Assembly: GCF_000467185.1 (NCBI RefSeq) | Contig: NZ_BATM01000007.1 | Span: forward strand, 1-64,000 | DNA length: 64,000 bases | Direction: 5' to 3' | Source of the DNA: Vibrio ezurae NBRC 102218 | Lineage (GTDB): Bacteria; Pseudomonadota; Gammaproteobacteria; Enterobacterales; Vibrionaceae | Shown: piece by piece, positions 62,888 to 64,000 of the stretch | Numbering within the stretch: the stretch's first letter is position 1 | Layout of the letters: each line of letters begins with the position of its first letter | Position numbers and translations under genes: made by a program | The notes under the pieces: model-generated | Database searches by the model: none | Told to the model about the DNA's origin: nothing | The model's input: the letters and a program-made list of their open reading frames with translations, nothing else

Positions 62888-63373
62888 ATGAACACAGAAA
62901 AAAGCACAGCCCTAAGGGTGTGGCATGGAATCAAAGTCTTTTTTAAATGGTTGTGGCTAATGACCATGTTTCTGATAGGCATTTACATCTATTTACTCGT
63001 TCCACTCGAAATGTTCGAATATTCGTATTCACTGGGTGAGCTTGATTTAATCGAGACAGCATACATCGTATTTTTGGTTGTGATTAGTTATAAATATATA
63101 AGGCTCTGTTCACGGGTTAATACATCAGTGGTAAGAAAAGTCATTACTCCATTTGTTCACCAAGCTCACCTAATGTTGCTGTTATCCGCTTTATTTCTGT
63201 TTTGTATAAAAATAGATCCTCAATTGTATTGGGATGATTTAGCTAGGGTGCCACTTTTGGATTTGATCTCATATATCTTGATAGCGGCGACATTTACCTA
63301 TAGCTATCACCGAATTGACTCGCAAAACGATGACCACACAGCAACAGTGCATGCGAAGGGAGCAGTAGAATGA
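62888..63373 (+). CDS. Membrane protein of unknown function
   Basis: 161 residues from ATG 62888; the frame also opens at 62855 without better ribosome site. Four hydrophobic segments (near 20-38, 55-75, 92-110 and 128-146) with short loops and a polar C-terminal tail. Not recognised. Its stop overlaps the ATG of the next gene (ATGA), so the two are translated together; the third gene overlaps as well. Confidence 0.65.
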   Translation: MNTEKSTALRVWHGIKVFFKWLWLMTMFLIGIYIYLLVPLEMFEYSYSLGELDLIETAYIVFLVVISYKYIRLCSRVNTSVVRKVITPFVHQAHLMLLLSALFLFCIKIDPQLYWDDLARVPLLDLISYILIAATFTYSYHRIDSQNDDHTATVHAKGAVE

Positions 63374-63723
63374 AGCCAATACATTATCTGACGGCGTTTC
63401 TTTTCATTTTTGCTCGTCCTAGCTATGCACTTGTGCATTCGGATGCCAAACCGGGCAGCGTAAAGTTTCTTATTTCTGCTTGTCAGGAGTACACAGAACT
63501 CTATAACAAAAGAGATAACTCACGATTTGGCGCTTTTCTGACTACTTCAAAAGAAGAGAGCTTTCGCGCTGGTTACTGCCTTGGTGCGATAATGCATGCC
63601 AATAGTCAATGTGCTTACCCTCGTTCACCTTCGGTTTATCGTTCGGCAGAAATCATTGCCTCGGTCAGCGTCGAACGTGCGTTTTCCGAAGCTAGGGTGA
63701 TAGAGCACGCCGTATGCCGTTAG
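63370..63723 (+). CDS. Small secreted protein, Rap1a/Tai-like
   Basis: 117 residues. A signal peptide ends near SYA in HYLTAFLFIFARPSYA. The mature part has four Cys, with ACQEYTELY, FRAGYCLGAIMHANSQC and EHAVCR. The spacing (Cys; GYC-x-GA; Cys-x-P; terminal Cys) resembles Rap1a/Tai-family immunity proteins that neutralise type VI amidase effectors in the periplasm. I did not find an effector beside it in the visible part. Translation is coupled to the membrane protein before it, and its end overlaps the next gene by ten bases. Confidence 0.6.
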   Translation: MKPIHYLTAFLFIFARPSYALVHSDAKPGSVKFLISACQEYTELYNKRDNSRFGAFLTTSKEESFRAGYCLGAIMHANSQCAYPRSPSVYRSAEIIASVSVERAFSEARVIEHAVCR

Positions 63724-64000
63724 TCACAACCAATCAAGCTGTGAAAGATCTATTTGGTATAGAAGGGAGTGAGTCACTGCGCTCCAAAGCCAATAGTTTT
63801 TTACGCAACCAAGTTATCCCATCCTCATTGATAGTCAGTGATGGGTTTAGCGACGATAGCATGGGAAAGTGGGGTAAGAAGCTATTAAAATCTAAAGCGG
63901 TAGATTGCTTGTTTAACGCGCTAGTGTTGGATGGATTTTTTAACGATACAAAGTTTGTTAAAGCCATTTTTGAACAAGCAGCCGTTAGAGCCGAGAGCGT
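63714..64000 (+). CDS. Partial gene at the right edge, unknown function
   Basis: ATG 63714 opens a frame of at least 95 codons, still open at the window end, starting MPLVTTNQAVKDLFGIEGSE and containing SLRSKANSFLRNQVIPSSLI. It overlaps the Rap1a/Tai-like gene by ten bases. Soluble and mixed in charge; I do not recognise it. Its position makes it a partner of the two genes before it. Confidence 0.55.
   Translation, partial: MPLVTTNQAVKDLFGIEGSESLRSKANSFLRNQVIPSSLIVSDGFSDDSMGKWGKKLLKSKAVDCLFNALVLDGFFNDTKFVKAIFEQAAVRAES

Noticed and set aside
1-64000. CRISPR arrays or prophage structural genes
   Set aside because: No regularly spaced direct repeats with unique spacers and no capsid, tail or terminase-like proteins were seen.

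Overview
The window reads as chromosomal DNA of a marine gamma-proteobacterium of the Vibrionaceae. The reasons are the conserved rne / rluC / maf / yceD-rpmF-plsX-fabH-fabD-fabG-acpP-fabF-pabC-mltG-tmk-holB-tatD-ptsG order, the metG/mrp divergon, moderately AT-rich DNA, a GGGtGRT-family gene, a DcuC carrier and a secreted alginate lyase. The species cannot be fixed from this sequence alone.

Left part (1-8600), accessory in character. A RelE/Phd-type toxin-antitoxin pair (toxin cut by the window edge) and a solitary HNH endonuclease precede a tight four-gene operon: a GAF-TM-HlyD fusion, a PqqD-like/M50 metalloprotease/HlyD fusion, a shortened SecA-like ATPase and a signal-peptide-bearing HlyD adaptor. 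These look like parts of one dedicated export machine. Its outer-membrane channel and its substrate are not in the window. This is the best candidate for a poorly described system.

8600-20010 holds mostly single genes: rlmF, a DMT transporter, an unknown membrane protein, a Tas-like aldo/keto reductase, an EEP-family hydrolase, an IscU-like plus GGGtGRT pair, an ArgO/LysE exporter, a MATE pump and a SulP carrier. A clear fluoride riboswitch aptamer lies upstream of the IscU-like/GGGtGRT pair.

20300-38200 is the core block: RNase E with a long leader and terminator, RluC, Maf, the fatty-acid synthesis operon running into pabC, mltG, tmk, holB and tatD, and then ptsG with a long leader containing a hairpin. 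The gene for Mlc, the expected ptsG repressor, lies nearby at 43.2 kb.

38300-57000 carries envelope, transport and metabolic genes: two small outer-membrane-type proteins, an NSS transporter with its 32-residue MetS partner, a 29-residue YnhF-like protein, a YjjU-like patatin, mlc, metG, mrp, udk, asmA, cobO, dcuC with an M20 peptidase, an Old Yellow Enzyme and yhgN. Most transcription units end in textbook hairpin terminators. Copies of an intergenic repeat with ATACCAA/TTGGTAT ends are scattered through the window.

57137-61300 is a tRNA-Arg(CCT) gene followed by a decaying island. It contains an antitoxin fragment, a frameshifted IS5-type transposase remnant, several exported or lipoprotein genes broken by stops and frameshifts, and one intact lipoprotein with six 12-residue repeats. 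A PL7 alginate lyase preceded by a perfect 46-bp palindrome follows. The window ends in three overlapping genes (membrane protein, Rap1a/Tai-like secreted protein, unknown partial gene).
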